Origin: Desulfotignum sp.
GTDB lineage: Bacteria > Desulfobacterota > Desulfobacteria > Desulfobacterales > Desulfobacteraceae
NCBI GenBank assembly: GCA_011390235.1
Contig: JAABSS010000482.1
Span: 1-16,725 of the forward strand
Direction: 5' to 3'
DNA length: 16,725 bases
Shown: piece after piece, positions 16,723 to 16,725 of the stretch
Layout of the letters: each line of letters begins with the position of its first letter
How positions within the stretch are numbered: the stretch's first letter is position 1
The notes under the pieces: model-generated
What the model was told of the DNA's origin: nothing
What the model saw: the letters and a program-made list of their open reading frames with translations, nothing else
The model's database searches: none
Program-made: the position numbers and the translations under genes

Positions 16723-16725
16723 TCC
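16650..16725 (-). CDS. Possible 3' end of an unidentified gene
   Basis: One minus-strand frame is open from the window edge to a TGA at 16652-16650. It encodes 24 residues ending AGGGLVKYAGML. First codon positions are rich in G, as in real genes. A glycine-rich GGLVxY ending is seen in some isopropylmalate dehydratase small subunits, but the fragment is too short to name. The right arm of the inverted repeat lies within it, which argues that the stretch may instead be non-coding. A competing plus-strand frame from ATG 16644 is also open to the edge, with weaker coding character and no ribosome site. Confidence 0.25.
   Translation of the reverse strand, partial: EPLVVSCERTVRAGGGLVKYAGML

Noticed and set aside
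16650..16725. SRP RNA-like segment (GTCAGAGCCGGAG and GCCGGGATG on the minus strand)
   Set aside because: The diagnostic GGAAGG tetraloop region and the AGCAG of the internal loop are missing, and the order of stems does not form the SRP rod.
16433..16725. CsrB-type RNA suggested by about nine GGA trinucleotides on the minus strand
   Set aside because: The number is only modestly above expectation for the composition, and few lie in clear hairpin loops.

Overview
The window reads as a chromosomal segment of a Gram-negative, anaerobic-type bacterium, most likely a sulfate-reducing Desulfobacterales (Desulfobacterota). This is an inference from family resemblance: a deltaproteobacterial-style HD hydrolase, an AcnA-type aconitase, a Cache-type chemoreceptor, strong AGGAG-type ribosome sites and several -24/-12 (sigma-54) promoters. 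No rRNA, tRNA, CRISPR array, insertion sequence or phage gene was recognised.

Layout. 1-180 (+) is the last 59 codons of a pyridine-nucleotide-disulfide oxidoreductase. 320-3111 (+) is a type IIA (Ca2+-like) P-type ATPase split by a single-base frameshift near 1757-1761. It converges on a CPA2 sodium/proton antiporter (4371-3181, -). A 470-base intergenic stretch (4372-4841) holds an antiporter -24/-12 promoter, two very small open frames and hairpins. It is followed by an alkaline-phosphatase-superfamily phosphodiesterase (4842-6443, +). Next come phosphoglycerate mutase gpmI (8020-6455, -) and aconitase acnA (10881-8095, -), which are probably cotranscribed. Divergent from acnA is a methyl-accepting chemotaxis protein (11163-13214, +). 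Its 3' end overlaps by 11 bp the convergent diguanylate cyclase gene (14259-13204, -). The right end is a minus-strand cluster: mobB (16432-15935), an exported FlgT/LPP20-like protein (15938-15063, ATGA overlap with mobB) and an HD-domain hydrolase (15025-14447), closed by a terminator-like hairpin.

How the genes fit together. Central carbon metabolism (aconitase, phosphoglycerate mutase), ion homeostasis (Ca2+-type ATPase, Na+/H+ antiporter), signalling (chemoreceptor, c-di-GMP synthase) and molybdenum-cofactor handling (mobB) sit side by side in short units, so this looks like ordinary core genome.

The least ordinary signals are regulatory or structural. Three separate genes (antiporter, aconitase, diguanylate cyclase) carry close matches to the sigma-54 promoter at the right distance from their start codons. 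A 20-bp inverted repeat with one mismatch at 16562-16581/16703-16722 encloses a non-coding, hairpin-rich segment upstream of mobB and matches no family I can name. The ATPase is broken by a one-base shift and also carries an 18-bp tandem repeat encoding an acidic insert.
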